NCBI GenBank assembly: GCA_016647705.1
Contig: CM028329.1
Location: forward strand, 14,905,910 to 14,969,909
From: Eucommia ulmoides
Lineage: Eukaryota; Streptophyta; Magnoliopsida; Garryales; Eucommiaceae
Direction: 5' to 3'
Length of the DNA stretch: 64,000 nucleotides
In this document: positions 1 through 11,790 of the stretch, one piece after another
How the letters are laid out: every line of letters begins with the position of its first letter
How positions within the stretch are numbered: the first letter of the stretch is position 1
The notes under the pieces: model-generated
Told to the model about the DNA's origin: nothing
Database searches by the model: none
What the model saw: only the letters and a program-made list of their open reading frames with translations
Position numbers and translations under genes: made by a program

Positions 1-1772
1 TGAGGTTCTTAGAGAAAGAACTCAAAGAGTTGACAGTGATCGATCGAGTTCAAACAAAGAAGATTAAAGAAGGATAAGAAGGTTACTTATTTTTGGAAAG
101 ACCACTCCCCTAAACTAGGTATGTGTCTTGAGGATCCTTAAATCTTGTCTTAATTTCTTATACTTAGTTTTTACATATCATGATCATGTAGTATCTATGC
201 TTTACTTTCATGTATATAACACAAATAAACCATAATCAACCAAATAACACTTAATTTTTGTTATAATCATCAAACTATGTACAAATCATACAAACTATCT
301 CAAGAACATTATAGAACAAGTTAAGAATATGTAAGTATTCAAACAAAACATCAATCACATTATGAGTTGTGCATAGTCCCTACGATTCTCTCAAGAACAC
401 TTCAAACCAACTCTGTACTAACTATTAATCTAACTATATACTGTTAATAACTAGATTCACTTTCTGCTAAACATCAAGATCACAACCTGGTAGGTTTGTA
501 GACTGGCACCTATATATATATACACTACACCGGCAGACCTTTGTGGCTAAAAATTCAGGATAAATGAAGGTTCTTTATTCTTTTGAGGATATGTGTGATT
601 CTTTTCCAAAAACCTTCTCATTTGTCTTAGTTATGAGTAGGACTGGCATAAATATATGGTATTTATTTTCAATTTCAACTAACAACTCACACACTAACAC
701 TAGCTAACCAAAACAAAATAGTTCGGTTAAGATGTTTTTGACAAAATCAAAGAGGTCATGTCCATATCATGTTGTGATTCATGTTGTTCACAACTAAAAC
801 CAACTAATAATAAATTGAAATCAACTAAAATCCACCAAGATTTCAATTTAACATGAATGAATTACGTGATGACCTGATATTTGGTTACTCGCCAAAGTAT
901 GTAGGCAACCCACGTAAGAGTTCGGTCACTTTCAATAAATAAAACCATATAGGTTTCACCTAACATAAAAAAAACTATGTGAAGACCTGATTCTCATTAA
1001 TTCGAGATACGTAGGCAACCCACGTATGGGTTCTGTCATATATCCAAATAATTTAGTCTTAGTTTGCATGCTGGAGTTACATGCCGACCTGATTCATTGT
1101 GAAAACAAGGATATCTAGGCAACCTTTATAAAGTTCGATCTCTTAAAAATAACAAAAACATGTTTATTTCATTTAGTTTAGCCTACATAATTCCTGTCTA
1201 TTATAACTATTACAAACTGCTATTGGGTGTCGCTAACTAGTTTAGTTATAGTATTTATCTGCTTTACTAACATATCATGTAAAAAATACATAAAAAAGAA
1301 AAAACTTTAAAAAAGGGATTATTTTGTTAATGAAATCAAAGAAAGTTAATTGGGTATTTTCTTAAGAGTGAATATTCATTTAGACTTAGGTACCATATTC
1401 GAATGAGTGTCTTGTGGTACTTAACACTTTCTCTAAGAATAACCGACCCTCGAACTTAAAACAATATCTAGTAAAATACCAAATGTTTTACGAGTCAAAA
1501 CTTGGGCCACTTTCAATGTAAAAGTGAATTTCTAAAAATCCTGGTGATCTAGCATACCATTTAACCCCATGCTAGGTAGAGACTCCATTTATTCTTATCA
1601 ATCCCAACCTACGAAACGTTTTAAAACTGGTGCCTAGAAAAGTCTTTGAAAAACATATTTTCTAAAATGAACTGATTTTCAAGGATTTACAGAGGGATGG
1701 ATAAAACTTTGTTTTCTTTGTCTTCCTGATCTCTACTACCTCCTGGTTTTGAGGGAAATATGGGGTACGTCA
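1..1772 (+). mobile_element. Tat/Ogre-like LTR, 3' part (left edge truncated by window)
   Basis: This segment matches the 3' part of the LTR at 4161-7612 in the same orientation: the leader-like start, the TA-rich block near 510-530, three repeated GACCTGAT...GTAGGCAACC modules (871-1140) and the terminus TACGTCA ending at 1772. Both copies end in ACGTCA. After 1772 the sequence switches at once to a minus-strand LTR fragment. A primer-binding site does not follow, so this looks like the end of a 3' LTR. The body of that element lies left of the window. No coding sequence is seen. Assignment to the Tat/Ogre lineage is inferred from LTR length and the primer site of the related copy. Confidence 0.6.
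871..1140 (+). repeat. Three structured LTR modules (hairpin repeats)
   Basis: Three units begin GACCTGAT at 871, 984 and about 1085, each followed by a short inverted repeat, then TACGTAGGCAACC (or near variants) and GTTCGGTC-like ends. The stems differ: TTTGG/CCAAA (880-884 with 892-896), TCTC/GAGA (992-995 with 1004-1007) and TTGT/ACAA (1097-1100 with 1105-1108). The flanks stay nearly constant. The second unit also has AACCC (1017-1021) pairing with GGGTT (1028-1032). Confidence 0.6.
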
Positions 1773-3850
1773 TGTAGTGTGTATATATAAGGTGGAAGTC
1801 CACTAGTCTGAAGACTTAGTGCTAGGCTGTGATCTTGATGTTTAGCAGTAAAGTAAGTTATTAATAGTTGACAGTTAGTGGTTAGAAATTAATAGTTTGA
1901 TTTGTGTTTTTGAGTTCGGTTTGATGTGATCATGCGAGAATCATGGAGACTATGCACAACTCTTGGTATGATAAATGTTTTGTAAGAATCCTCACGTATT
2001 CTTAACATGTTCTCTGATGGTTTTGGTCCTCACATGTTCTTAACATATTTTTGGATGTTCTTTATGTTTTTTATGTTTTTGAACCATTTTTTACATGGTC
2101 CGATGATTTTTCCATGATTGTTGACCTTTTTTTAGTATATACTATATATTCGAAATATACGTATAGAAACTATATGAACAAGCTATGTGCAAGAAAAATA
2201 ATGTATTTAAGATAACATCGAAGGATTTTCAAGAAAGGTAACTAGTTTAGGGGAGTGCTCTTTCCCTAAACAATTACCTTCTTTTCATTCTTTGGATCTT
2301 CTCGGTTGTTCTCAATCGTTTACCGTCAACTTCTTGAGATATTCCTCCAAGATCCTTAAGAACTCCTTTGGGATGGTAGTTTAGCCGAATTTTTAGATGC
2401 TTATTGAATAGAAAGCTTGAAAATCCAGAGAGCCCAGAGTAGAATTCGATCCTAGAGAGAGAAATGGTGGGTTTAAACTTTTTGATTTCTAAAAACAGGC
2501 CCCTGCATTTATAGGCTGGGAGGTATGCACATTGGGTAATATGCAGGCCACCCAAGTTCTTCCTTAGGGTTTGTTTGGCTTAGGGATTATCCCTTCTTGT
2601 CTTGATGTTGAATGGTTTTGTACGAATCTCAAAAATTCTGTTAGATCTTTTAAAGATTTGGTAATGATTACCAAATCATTAAATATCTCAGTGCAATGAT
2701 TGGAAATCATTGGAAATCATGAGCAATCATTAGTCATCATTACCAATCTTTGGATGTGATTGGTTTCACGTGGGATCATTTATTGCTTGATGTGACCTTT
2801 TCGGTTTGGTTTGGTGGCTAAGTACTGGTTACTCGCACTATTTCTGTTTGGTTGCCATTATTGCTTTGGAGATTCAATGTATTTAGTCTCTAAGTTTCAT
2901 TTGGAATTTAATATATGATAATGACACTTGATGTGATGGGTATTGAATTAGTTCAAATTTGATTGAATCGGTTCAGTTTGCCTTATAACGGGTAGTCACA
3001 TTTCAACTATTTTGGTTATCCCTAAGATATTTTGATCCAAAATTTCTTAATACATTGAATGTGGTCCATCTATGTCATCCCAATAATTTAATTATTCATG
3101 GTATAGACATTTAATTTGTTCATTAAATGTATGCTAGGTGGCGAACCGGATCGATTAGTTTCGATAACTTACTTCTTAAGTAACTTGGTTCTTTCCCTTA
3201 GATATTTTGTAGGAAATATATAGAAAGTTTTATAGGAATTTAATTCTAATTAATGAGTCATTAAATGGTTGGTATGGCCCTTGATTTAATGGGCATTGAT
3301 TACTAGTCAATATGACTTTGGTTTGATCGATTTCGAATTGAGTCCTAATCCTAAGTTACTTTGGTAACTTAGACTTGTCATGACAATTCTATGACTTGAT
3401 TTAGGTCTTTTGGATTTTATTTATGGATATTATAACTTTAAACAAAAACTTAGAGAAATATTTTTGGCGTCATATAAATAAAACCGATGATAGTAAATGT
3501 TTCAGGATCAAAGTAGGTAACAGAGGTAAATTGGTGAAATTTACTATAATTTAAAGGGCAGTAACAAATTTATATGTATATTAAATCTAATAAAAACCAT
3601 CCTTTAATAAATTCATCTTAGTCCACCTTTAACTTTAGGAATTTCGAGGTTAACCTGAAACTTTTACTTAACCGAATTCAATCAAATTTGAAAGTTTTAT
3701 GTTTTTTTTCTTTTTTTTTGTGATTTTTTCTATATTATCTACTGTGTTCTAAGGTATAAATTCATTCCCTTTAAATTAAAATTAAAATTTTATTTGAACT
3801 TGTACTTTCAATTTGACACTAACTCGGTGGGAGAAAATGTGATGTCTACA
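1773..3850 (-). mobile_element. Tat/Ogre-like LTR, 5' part, inverted
   Basis: Reading the minus strand from 3850, the LTR begins TGTAGACATCACATTTTC, like the LTR starts at 4161 (+), 53925 (+) and 55968 (-). It runs through a TATA box at 2507-2513 and a leader region around 2230-2350, and breaks off at 1773 inside the TA-rich block where the plus-strand LTR end abuts it. Its match to 52960-53900 (-) is extended and collinear. No protein remnant is recognisable. ORFs here, such as one at 2274-2555, lie in LTR sequence and are probably chance. Confidence 0.6.
2507..2547 (-). promoter_or_regulatory. LTR core promoter (TATA plus upstream CCAAT dyad)
   Basis: On the minus strand the TATA motif CCTATAAATGC covers 2507-2513. 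An imperfect dyad containing CCCAAT lies about 15-35 bases upstream. The same arrangement occurs at 5589-5627 (+) and 53732-53775 (-), so it is a shared feature of this LTR family rather than chance. Confidence 0.5.
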
Positions 3851-4160
3851 GTTAGCCCTCTCAATCGTGCAAGTTTACTCCTAATAACAAAGAAGGAGAC
3901 GCATACATTTTGTCCTACTAGACATGAAGATTAAATATAGGAATTTATATTTAACTAAGAAAAGTCTTGCACCTACCATATGAAAGCGATAAAGAATTTC
4001 CTAAAGAATGGAGACATACCTAATCCTAGAGGATTTTCTTTGAAGGCGACTGGTAAAACCTTGTCCTACAAGGATTTTTATCGAATGTGACTGTCCAGAG
4101 CCTTGTCCCGCCAATTTATTTTCTCAAAGGAGAATGTATAAAGCCTTATCCTATGAGGAG
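3851..4160. other. Non-coding spacer between head-to-head LTRs, with irregular short repeats
   Basis: This 310-base spacer separates LTR starts facing outward at 3850 (-) and 4161 (+). It holds loosely repeated motifs of the type CCTTGTCCTACAAGG (near 3910, 4060, 4101 and 4143), ending in the purine-rich TATGAGGAG just before the LTR start at 4161. It may be the 3' untranslated end of an element upstream of its LTR, but that is inference. No ORF of note is present. Confidence 0.4.
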
Positions 4161-5588
4161 TGTAGACACTACATTTTGTCTCACTCAATCAGTGTCGAGT
4201 CAAGTACAAGTTCAGATAAACATTAAACTTGGGTTTAAAGGGAATGAATTTCTACCTAATATCACACTATCCAATATATATATATATATATAACCGACAA
4301 AAACGTAAAAATGTTGAATTAAACAAAATACATCTAAGGAAAAGTTTTGGGTTAAACTAGAAATTCCTATAATTTAAGAAGGTCTAAAATGACTTTACTA
4401 AGGTTTGATTTTCAACAAATCATCTTTAGTATAGATAAATCTTAGTCACTACCCATAAATTATAGGACATTTCATACAGTTAACTCGGTTACCCCGTCCT
4501 GACTTTGAAACATCTACTTTTCACTAAATCATATCAATTTTAACACCAAAAATAATTATTTTTCTAATGAATACCACATCACACACCAAGAAACAATACA
4601 AGACACCCAATGCTTTTAAGGGTCATGACAAAGCCCTAAATCACAAAGTGATTTAATGATTGGACTTAACTTGGATTTTCACCAAATCCAAGTAGTCTTG
4701 ACAAATCACCCTAGGCCCAAGCAATCAAGGGACTAGCCATCATTTAAGGCCAACAAACCAATCCTTATAATGACCAAGGAGCCTTCTTGGAAGTTTCCTA
4801 CCAAATGGAAAAAGAAGGGAACCAAGACACTTACGATACAACCAACCGTTATCGAAATTAAACTTATTCGGTTCGCCACCTAAGTAAGGAATTCAATGAG
4901 AATTGAATTCCCATACCATCAAGAATTAAATGCTTGGGATGATATGTGAAAACTAAATTCAAGGTACGTATAAATTTTAAGCAAAATATCTTAGAAACCC
5001 ACTAAAAGCCTTGAATAGTGACGACCCGTTATCGAAACCAAACCGGATGAGTAGCCTCCAAGCAATGCATTAAATGCACATGCCATCAAGAATTAAATAT
5101 TTGGGAGCACATGTAATGGCTGGGTTTAAAGGATGCAGATATTTTCACAAATATATCTAAGGTAACTAGGCAACTTGGTAACCAACTAATGGTTACAAGG
5201 AAAGTTCACCCGATTCCATCCAAATTGAACCGAACGTGTGACCTCCAAGTCATGACTCATTACTTTGCATTAAATGCAAAGTGACACCTAAGGACTAGAT
5301 ACAATGCACCTTGGATGCATTTATGATGACCAAATCAAATCGGATCCATCTCATCAACTTATAAATGCATCATTGTGCCAAGAATTTCATTGGTGGAAAG
5401 GTAATGATTAGAAATCATTGGTAATGATTTCCAATGATTACCAAATCTTTGAAACGATTTGGTAATCATTACCAAATCTTTGGGAATGAAATATTCTCCC
5501 CTAAATTCATTCCAAGACAAACCAAACCAAGATAATAAAACAAGCCTACTAGGCCAAATAGTACCCAGGGAACACCTTGGTGTTGTGT

Positions 5589-5627
5589 GCGCATTGGCTA
5601 ATGCGCAGGCCCTAGGGCCTATAAATT
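5589..5627 (+). promoter_or_regulatory. LTR core promoter: palindrome with inverted CCAAT, then TATA
   Basis: GCGCATT (5589-5595) and AATGCGC (5600-5606) form a seven-base inverted repeat around GGCT, and the left arm plus loop contains ATTGG, an inverted CCAAT. TATAAATT follows at 5620-5627. Transcription would start near 5650. Two other LTR copies in the window keep the same layout. Confidence 0.5.
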
Positions 5628-6830
5628 GAGGGGTCTTGTTCTCATTTTTCAAGTCTTTAAGGTCTAGCTTCTCTCTCCAAACTTGAGAAACTCTCTCGGG
5701 TCCTAGGTCTCTCAAGTGAATTTCTCAAATAATACATCGTTATTCCGCTGAAATCAAGTCGTGGACGATGTTCTTGAAGTTCTTCGAACAAGAACATCAA
5801 GGATCGACAATTACCGATCAATACTTAGCCAAGAAAAGCAAGGAAGGAAAGGAGATTAGCTACTTAAGGACGATCACATCCCCTAACTGGGTTGTTCTTG
5901 GGTTATTGCCTAAGAACTCAAGGAACCAACAACCATCAACCAAAATGATCAAGGAGGAAAATGAGGTAAACACTTAGGGAAAACCACATCCCTTAAGTAG
6001 GTATGTTCCTATAAAACCCCTTTATGATTCTTGGTTAATATTATGTATATTTCTATGTATATAGTAGGATCATGTAGATAATACAATTACTTTCATGTAC
6101 ATAACTTATAAAATCCAAAAAAGAACCAAACAAACACTAAAACAACCAAACAAGCTTTTAATTTTGTTAAGAACATTAAACAAACATCTAATCTTAACTA
6201 TAACAACCAAATTCACATGCCAAGACATTCAAAAACGTCAAATTATCCAACAACATGTTAAGAACACTTGAGGATTCGAACAAGACTAATATTCACACCA
6301 TGAGTTGTACACAATCTATATGATACCCCCAAGAACATCGTATTTTTTTTTTCTTTTTTTATCTAAACAAACACACACACACATATACTCTTATATACTA
6401 CATCGATAGACCCTTGTGGCTAAGAACTCAGGATAAATGGAGGGCCTCTATTTCTTCGGCGAATGTGTGATTCTTCTTCCAAAACCTTCTTGTTTTCCTT
6501 AGTTTTGAGAAGGACTAGCATAAATATATGGCATTTCTTTTCACTTTTAATTCACAACTCACAAACACATGATAAACTAATCAAAGCAATGCAGTTCGTT
6601 TAAGTTTCTTGATAAAATCAAAGGGTTGTTTTAAGGTTGTAATTCAGGTTTGTTCTCAAGTAAAACTAACTGATAATCAATTAAAACAAATTGAACAAAA
6701 CAGGTTTAAAATAAACCAACCCAACTTTTCAAACATAACAGGACTATCTTGGGTAACCATCCAATATGGGTTCAGTTACACCTCCAATAATGAATCCAAT
6801 TTTTAACATAACAGGAATGAACTACATCTA

Positions 6831-6992
6831 ACCTGATCTCTATTAACTACCCAAAGTACGTAGGCAACCCATAAGGGTTTGGTCACACCTTTAATAATAA
6901 ACCATATCATTTACCCTAACTAGAACAAACTATGTGATGACCTGATTCCCGTTCGAGATACGTCGGCACCCCACATGCGGGTTCGGTCGCAT
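6831..6992 (+). repeat. Two structured LTR modules, partly decayed
   Basis: Two further copies of the GACCTGAT...ACGTAGGCAACC...GGTC module start at about 6830 and 6938. In the first the left arm of stem 1 is lost. In the second, stem 2 (CCC/GGG) and the outer GACC/GGTC pairing remain. They are collinear with 871-1040. Confidence 0.45.
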
Positions 6993-7614
6993 ATCCAAAC
7001 AACTTAGTCTTAGTTTGCATTTCAGTTAGTATAGATTGCATATTTACATATCTGTTTGTATATAAACTGTTATTGGGTGTTGCTGACTAGTAGTACCTGT
7101 AGTATTTACCTGTTTTCCATTAAATCATGTCAAAAATACATAAAAGGAACAAAAACTTTAAAAATGGGAATTATTATTGTTTAAGTAAATTAAAGAAAAC
7201 TGCTTGGATAGTGTTTAACAGTGAATATCTATTTAGATTGAGGTACTATGTTCGAACGGGTTTCTTGTGGTATCTAACACCTTTCCTGAGCATAACCGAC
7301 TCTCGAACTAAAAGATTATCTCTGGTACATAAACCTATGGAAGTTAAAACATGGGCTATTTCAAAAGGAAAAATGAATTTCCAAAAATCCTGGTAACCTA
7401 GCATATCATTTAACCCAATACTAGGTGGCGACTCCGTTTTTAACAAAAAATCTAGGCCCAATAAATTTTTCAAAATCGACGCCTTAGAAAGTCCTTAAAA
7501 AACCATTTTTAAAATGAACGGATTTGGACAACTTAAAGAGGAAATGATGAAAATTGTTTTTATCTTCTTCTGATTCTCTACTTCTTCAGCTATTGAAATC
7601 CAGGTTACGTCAGC

Positions 7615-7632
7615 TGCCGACTCTACTGGGGA
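7615..7632 (+). other. Primer-binding site, tRNA-Arg-like
   Basis: TGCCGACTCTACTGGGGA lies two bases after the LTR end. It resembles the Ogre-type site TGGCGACTC(T)GCTGGGGA as I recall it, with one change in the TGG start. The inverted copy at 51900-51917 reads TGGCGAATTTGTTGGGGA. The two copies support each other. Confidence 0.6.
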
Positions 7633-7746
7633 CTCATAAGAGAGTGAGGCCTAGTTGGAGTCTAAATTCATATTCACTGTTTAATAACATCCCAGCATTA
7701 CGTCATTAATTTTAAACGTAAATAATTCCCTACCAAAGACAAAACA

Positions 7747-7790
7747 GTAACAATAACAATAACAATAACAATAATAATAATAATAATAAC
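7747..7790. repeat. AAC/AAT trinucleotide microsatellite
   Basis: An uninterrupted run of CAATAA/ATA-type units lies in the leader. The ORF read through it on the minus strand (Tyr/Cys-rich) is an artefact of the repeat. Confidence 0.9.
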
Positions 7791-9084
7791 AAAACAATAC
7801 TAAGCTTAGCATTTCATGTGTGTATATCAACATGTATACATATTTACTGTCTTTATTCACTGCATTTACATTTATTGCCTTTAAATGCCACATTTAAATA
7901 CTATCTTTCTATTTTCACATTTACATTGGTATATACTCTCTCTAATCCACGAGCACTCACTTTGCATTGCATATCATGATGAAAACCCAAGTCATAACCC
8001 TCTTAGGGATAGCGAGGTCGACAGTAGAGGCTTTTGCTGGTGGTTTCATCGCACCAATCTAAGCCTCGAAAACCACTAGGTTAAAATGAGAAGTTAGTAG
8101 AAGTAAGGCCAGGGGTTGCATTCCCAAGGATCCAGCTACGAACTTCTTCTCACTTAAACCACCAACCAAAGATGGATGTTCCCTCGGGAAGGTCACCGGA
8201 GGTTTAAAGGTCTGGGAACTGAGCTATTTTTAGGATACGCTAGAAGAAAATACAAAACCACATATAGTTAGCCTAGGATAGAAGATAACCAAAACCCTGT
8301 TCTACTTAAGACACTTATTTTGGAGAAAGATGTCATTTTTTAAATTTTGTACAGTTATTTACGTTACTGTTGTACTAAGGTATATAGAACAAAACATCTA
8401 GGACAAGTAGGGGTATAATAATCCGTGTAAGAATTCTTCTTCTATCCCACGCATTGCTAGCTTGCTCGACACCAAAAGCATCGGCAAAAAATTGAATACG
8501 GAGCAAGCTGCAGGAAAGAACAAGAATCCTTACTTCATTTAACCCAATAGACCATCAAACATTAAACATCAAACTAATAATGCCAATTGCATCCATAATA
8601 ATTCACTTAAAACATACCTTAACAAAATCAACAGTATCTTCGCTTTTAAATAATAATAATAATAAATAAATAAAAACCAGCTCAAATAAACAAATAATCA
8701 TATCATTTGCTAAACAAAGCTATCTAAGGTTCGCCTACCAAGACAACGTGAAAGAATCTACCTTCATCGTGAGAAATCACGTTAAACTACCCAAATGTAA
8801 GAAAGTGTCGTCACCCAGTCAAATCAGGACTGTGTGATCCAAATTGTAAGCATATCCCGGGTCATTGTTTTCGAGGATATTCATGTCATGCCCTAAACAT
8901 AGTGTTCTTTCCCATAAACCCTACACAGTGGGAATTATGCACCACTAGGAATATATTTTATTTAGGTTCAAAATGGATTAAGCCAGTCAAAATCTATCCT
9001 AATAAGAGGCCACCTAGGGTTTACCTATAAGACTGTTAAAGTAAATTTACCTTCAGTAAACATCATGAAATCAAAGCCATCTTA

Positions 9085-9963
9085 ATTAAATAGAACAGAA
9101 ACAATTATATGTACCAAAGTGAGAAATATTCAAACTTAATGAACCAAATCAATAGGAATTAAATAATAGGTGTAGCATATCTTAAATATCATAAAATCAC
9201 TAAAATGTCTCATAAATCCCAACCAAAAAATGGCTACGTTTAGATATAAATTTGGAATTCCACAATATCCTGAAACTGACACACTAGTCGACCGACTAAG
9301 ATCAGCAGTCGATCGCTCGATTCAGGATGTAGCCAAGCCAAAGATTTTGTGCCCATCGGTCAACCTATTTGTTGACTTAGAGATTCAGAGAGTTCCATTT
9401 CTCTTCACCGGTTGACTTACCTGTCGACTTAGAGATTTAGAGAGTTTCATTTATCTTCATCGGTCGACTTACCGGTCAACTTAGAGATATATAGAATTCA
9501 TATGTTTTGTCCGGTTGACTTACTAGTCAACTTAAGGATATTGGATCTCTTTTCTAAACTCGTTTCTAATTCATTTTCATTGACATTTTCGCCCCTTTAA
9601 CCATTTCCTTTTCTTAATTAGCTCCACTAAATACTTAACTCCAATTTTAATCAATTATGAATATTTATTTTTCAATTACACATAGGAGTAAATAATTTAG
9701 CTAATTAGGATCCTATTAAAAACACACATATTTTTAAAAATCTTTTTGTGTCATGTGTAATCCGAATTGGGACATTAAGAGTTGAAATTTAAACTTGGGT
9801 TGTTTTCCCTAGATTCTTCAAATTCTTCAACCTCTTAATCCTTCATCATCTTTATCATCAAATCTTTATCATATGAAACTAATAAACTGAAACACTTAAA
9901 CAAATTGTTAGTCCCACAAAAAATATCAATATTTAATTGTTTATCAAAATCTCAAGATCAACA
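9085..9963 (-). mobile_element. Copia copy 1, 3' LTR (truncated)
   Basis: It is collinear with 22065-22936, the corresponding half of the other LTR, and ends ...GATCAACA at 9963. The match starts abruptly at about 9085, with no homology to the LTR beyond that point. It includes the array of GTCGAC-type palindromes (9287-9534). Confidence 0.85.
9287..9534. repeat. GTCGAC palindrome array in copia LTR
   Basis: Tandem units of about 60 bases contain paired GTCGACC/GGTCGACT motifs separated by TTAGAGATTCAGAGAGTTC-like spacers. Equivalent arrays are at 22258-22495, 32517-32695 and 38060-38280, one in each copia LTR. Confidence 0.75.
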
Positions 9964-9975
9964 ATCTCCCACTTT
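9964..9975 (-). other. Polypurine tract, copia copy 1
   Basis: On the minus strand AAAGTGGGAGAT sits directly before the 3' LTR start TGTTGATC. It is a one-base-degenerate version of the AAAAAGGGGGAGAT tract of copy 2. Confidence 0.8.
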
Positions 9976-10204
9976 ATGATGACAATTAACTTTAACGTTT
10001 TTTTTAAAACAATAATATAACCACGCTCCCCCTGAATCCGAGGACGGGTTTTATAACTCTTTTAAGCATAAGAATGAAGACATTAAAAAAATTATCAATA
10101 AAGCATAAATATAAAAATAAACTCCCCCTTAAGATATCAATAATATATCAACTAATTCTCCCCATTTGTCATCTCAAAAACAAAATTTAGGGAGGGGGAA
10201 CACA

Positions 10205-11790
10205 TAATAATTCTACTCTAGGCAAACATCATTATCCCTAGCCATACCCAAACCATGAATGATTTTCACAAACTGATATTCCGCTAGTGGTTTGGTAAAA
10301 ACATCAGCAAACTGGTCGGAGGTATCAATATACTCAATAACAATGTCCCTTTTCTAAATGTGATCACGAATAAAGTGATGTCTAATATCTATGTGCTTAG
10401 TTCATGCGTACTATGTAGGATTCTTACTTAGACAAATAGCACTTTTATTATCATAAAAGATTGGAATTTTCTCCATACAAATTCCAAAGTCATTTAACTG
10501 TTGCTTAATATATAAAATTTGAGCGTAACAGTTACTAGTTGCCATATATTCAGCCTCAGTAGTGGATAAGGCTATTGAATTTTGTTTCTTACTTGACCAA
10601 GAAACCAAACCATGTCCTAATAAATGACATTATCCACTTGTGCTTTTTCACTCAACTTTACAACCGACAAAATTAGCGTTGGATTAACTTACCAATTTAA
10701 AATCACTCCCCCTAGGATACCATAATCCTAGATCAGTCATCCCCTTTAAGTATCGAAAAATTCGCTTAACCGCAGTCAAGTGCGATGCTTTAGGACACAA
10801 CTGAAAGCCAGCACAAAGACAAACACTATACATAATGTCAGGTCTACTAGCAGTTAAATACAACAGACTACCAATCATACCACGATACATTTTTTCATTA
10901 ACACTTTTGCCCGCATCGTCTTTTTCTATCTTTGTAGCCGTAGTTATGGGAGTTTTATACTCTTTAGCGCCTTCCAAGCCATATTTCTTTAACAGCTCCT
11001 TGGTGTATTTAGCTTGGTTTATAAATAATACTTCTTTGGTTTTCTTAATTTATAATCCAAGAAAGAAATTCAATTCTCCCATCATGCTCATTTCAAATTC
11101 CACCAGCATTATCGTAGCAAACTCTTGGCAAAGATCCTTATTAGTAGATCCAAAATAATATCATCAACATACACTTATACTAATAGGATATCAGACAGTT
11201 TTCTTTACAAACAACGTTATATCACAAATACCCCTTTGAAAATGATTTTTGATTAAATATTGGCTAAGTCTCTCATACCAAGCTCTAGGAGTTTGTTTGA
11301 GCCCATACGAAGCTTTGGGAAGTTTAAATACGTGATCGGAAAATTTATCACTTTCAAATCCCAAGGGTCATTCCACATAAACTTCTTCAGCTAGAAAGCC
11401 ATTTAGAAATGAACTCTTTATATCCATTTGATATAGCTTAAAATTACGCGAGCATGTAAAAGCGAGTAACATTCTAATTGCTTCTAGTCTAACAACATGA
11501 GCATAGGTTTCATTATAATCAATTCCTTCCTCTTGATTATATCCCTGTGCCACTAATCTTGCTTTGTTTCTAATTACCATGCCAAATTCATCCTTTTTAT
11601 TTCTAAAAACCCATTTAGTACCAATAACTGGATGAAAATCCAGTCTCGAAATAAGACACCATACTTTGTTCCGCTCAAATTGAACTAACTCATCTTGCAT
11701 TGTGAAAATCCAAGATTCATCAATTAACGCCTCATCTATATTTTTAGGCTCAATTTGGGATAAGAAAGCAAGATTAATTATATCCCTAAG
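10205..11790 (-). pseudogene. Copia copy 1 reverse transcriptase and RNase H (broken)
   Basis: This is the C-terminal half of a Ty1/copia polyprotein, which copies RNA to DNA and degrades the RNA strand. The reverse transcriptase begins near 11790 with the RNKARLVAQGYNQEEGIDY region, passes QMDIKSSFLNG (about 11420) and keeps the VYVDD catalytic motif near 11155-11175, but has an in-frame stop just before it. The connection/RNase H part runs 10977-10684 (RGMIGSLLYLTASRPDIMYS) and 10608-10411 (LSTTEAEYMA and FYDNKSAI), ending in FADVFTKPLA near 10290. At least four breaks separate the ORFs. The copia family and SIRE-like type are clear from motif spacing; the copy cannot be functional. Confidence 0.85.

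Larger units (their letters stand above)
4161..7612 (+). mobile_element. Tat/Ogre-like long LTR (about 3.45 kb)
   Basis: The LTR begins TGTAGACACTACATTTTGTC at 4161 and ends GTTACGTCA at 7612, directly before a primer-binding site at 7615, which fixes the orientation. It contains a CCAAT dyad and TATA box (5589-5627), a possible splice-donor-like AGGTATGT near 6000, a (CA)n/TA-rich block near 6370-6400, and two structured modules near 6831-6992. The length is typical of Ogre-like elements, whose LTRs are unusually long. An ORF on the opposite strand (5359-5715) is antisense LTR sequence with no recognised domain. Confidence 0.65.
7613..9084 (+). mobile_element. Tat/Ogre-like 5' leader, left copy
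   Basis: This non-coding leader matches the reverse complement of 50590-51919 over its length, for example the GGAGTCTAAATTCATATTCA block near 7655, the block around 8100-8300, and the block around 8750-9050. Both copies share order and orientation relative to their LTRs. It ends abruptly at about 9084, where a truncated copia LTR begins. It contains a microsatellite (7747-7790). No convincing ORF is visible. Confidence 0.6.

Noticed and set aside
871..1140. tRNA-like reading of the GACCTGAT...GGTTCGGTC module
   Set aside because: The GGTTCG and closing GACC/GGTC resemble tRNA parts, but there is no anticodon arm of proper size and the unit is under 60 bases. Reported instead as a structured module.
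5359..5715. 118-codon ORF on the minus strand
   Set aside because: It is antisense to the transcribed part of a Tat/Ogre-like LTR, is not conserved in frame in the other LTR copies, and shows no domain.
7681..7893. Tyr/Cys-rich ORF on the minus strand
   Set aside because: It reads through the AAC/AAT microsatellite; the repeated YYYYY and CYCYC residues come from the repeat, not from a gene.
10835..11158. 107-codon plus-strand ORF
   Set aside because: It is the complement of the copia reverse transcriptase/RNase H junction; the minus strand carries the family motifs.
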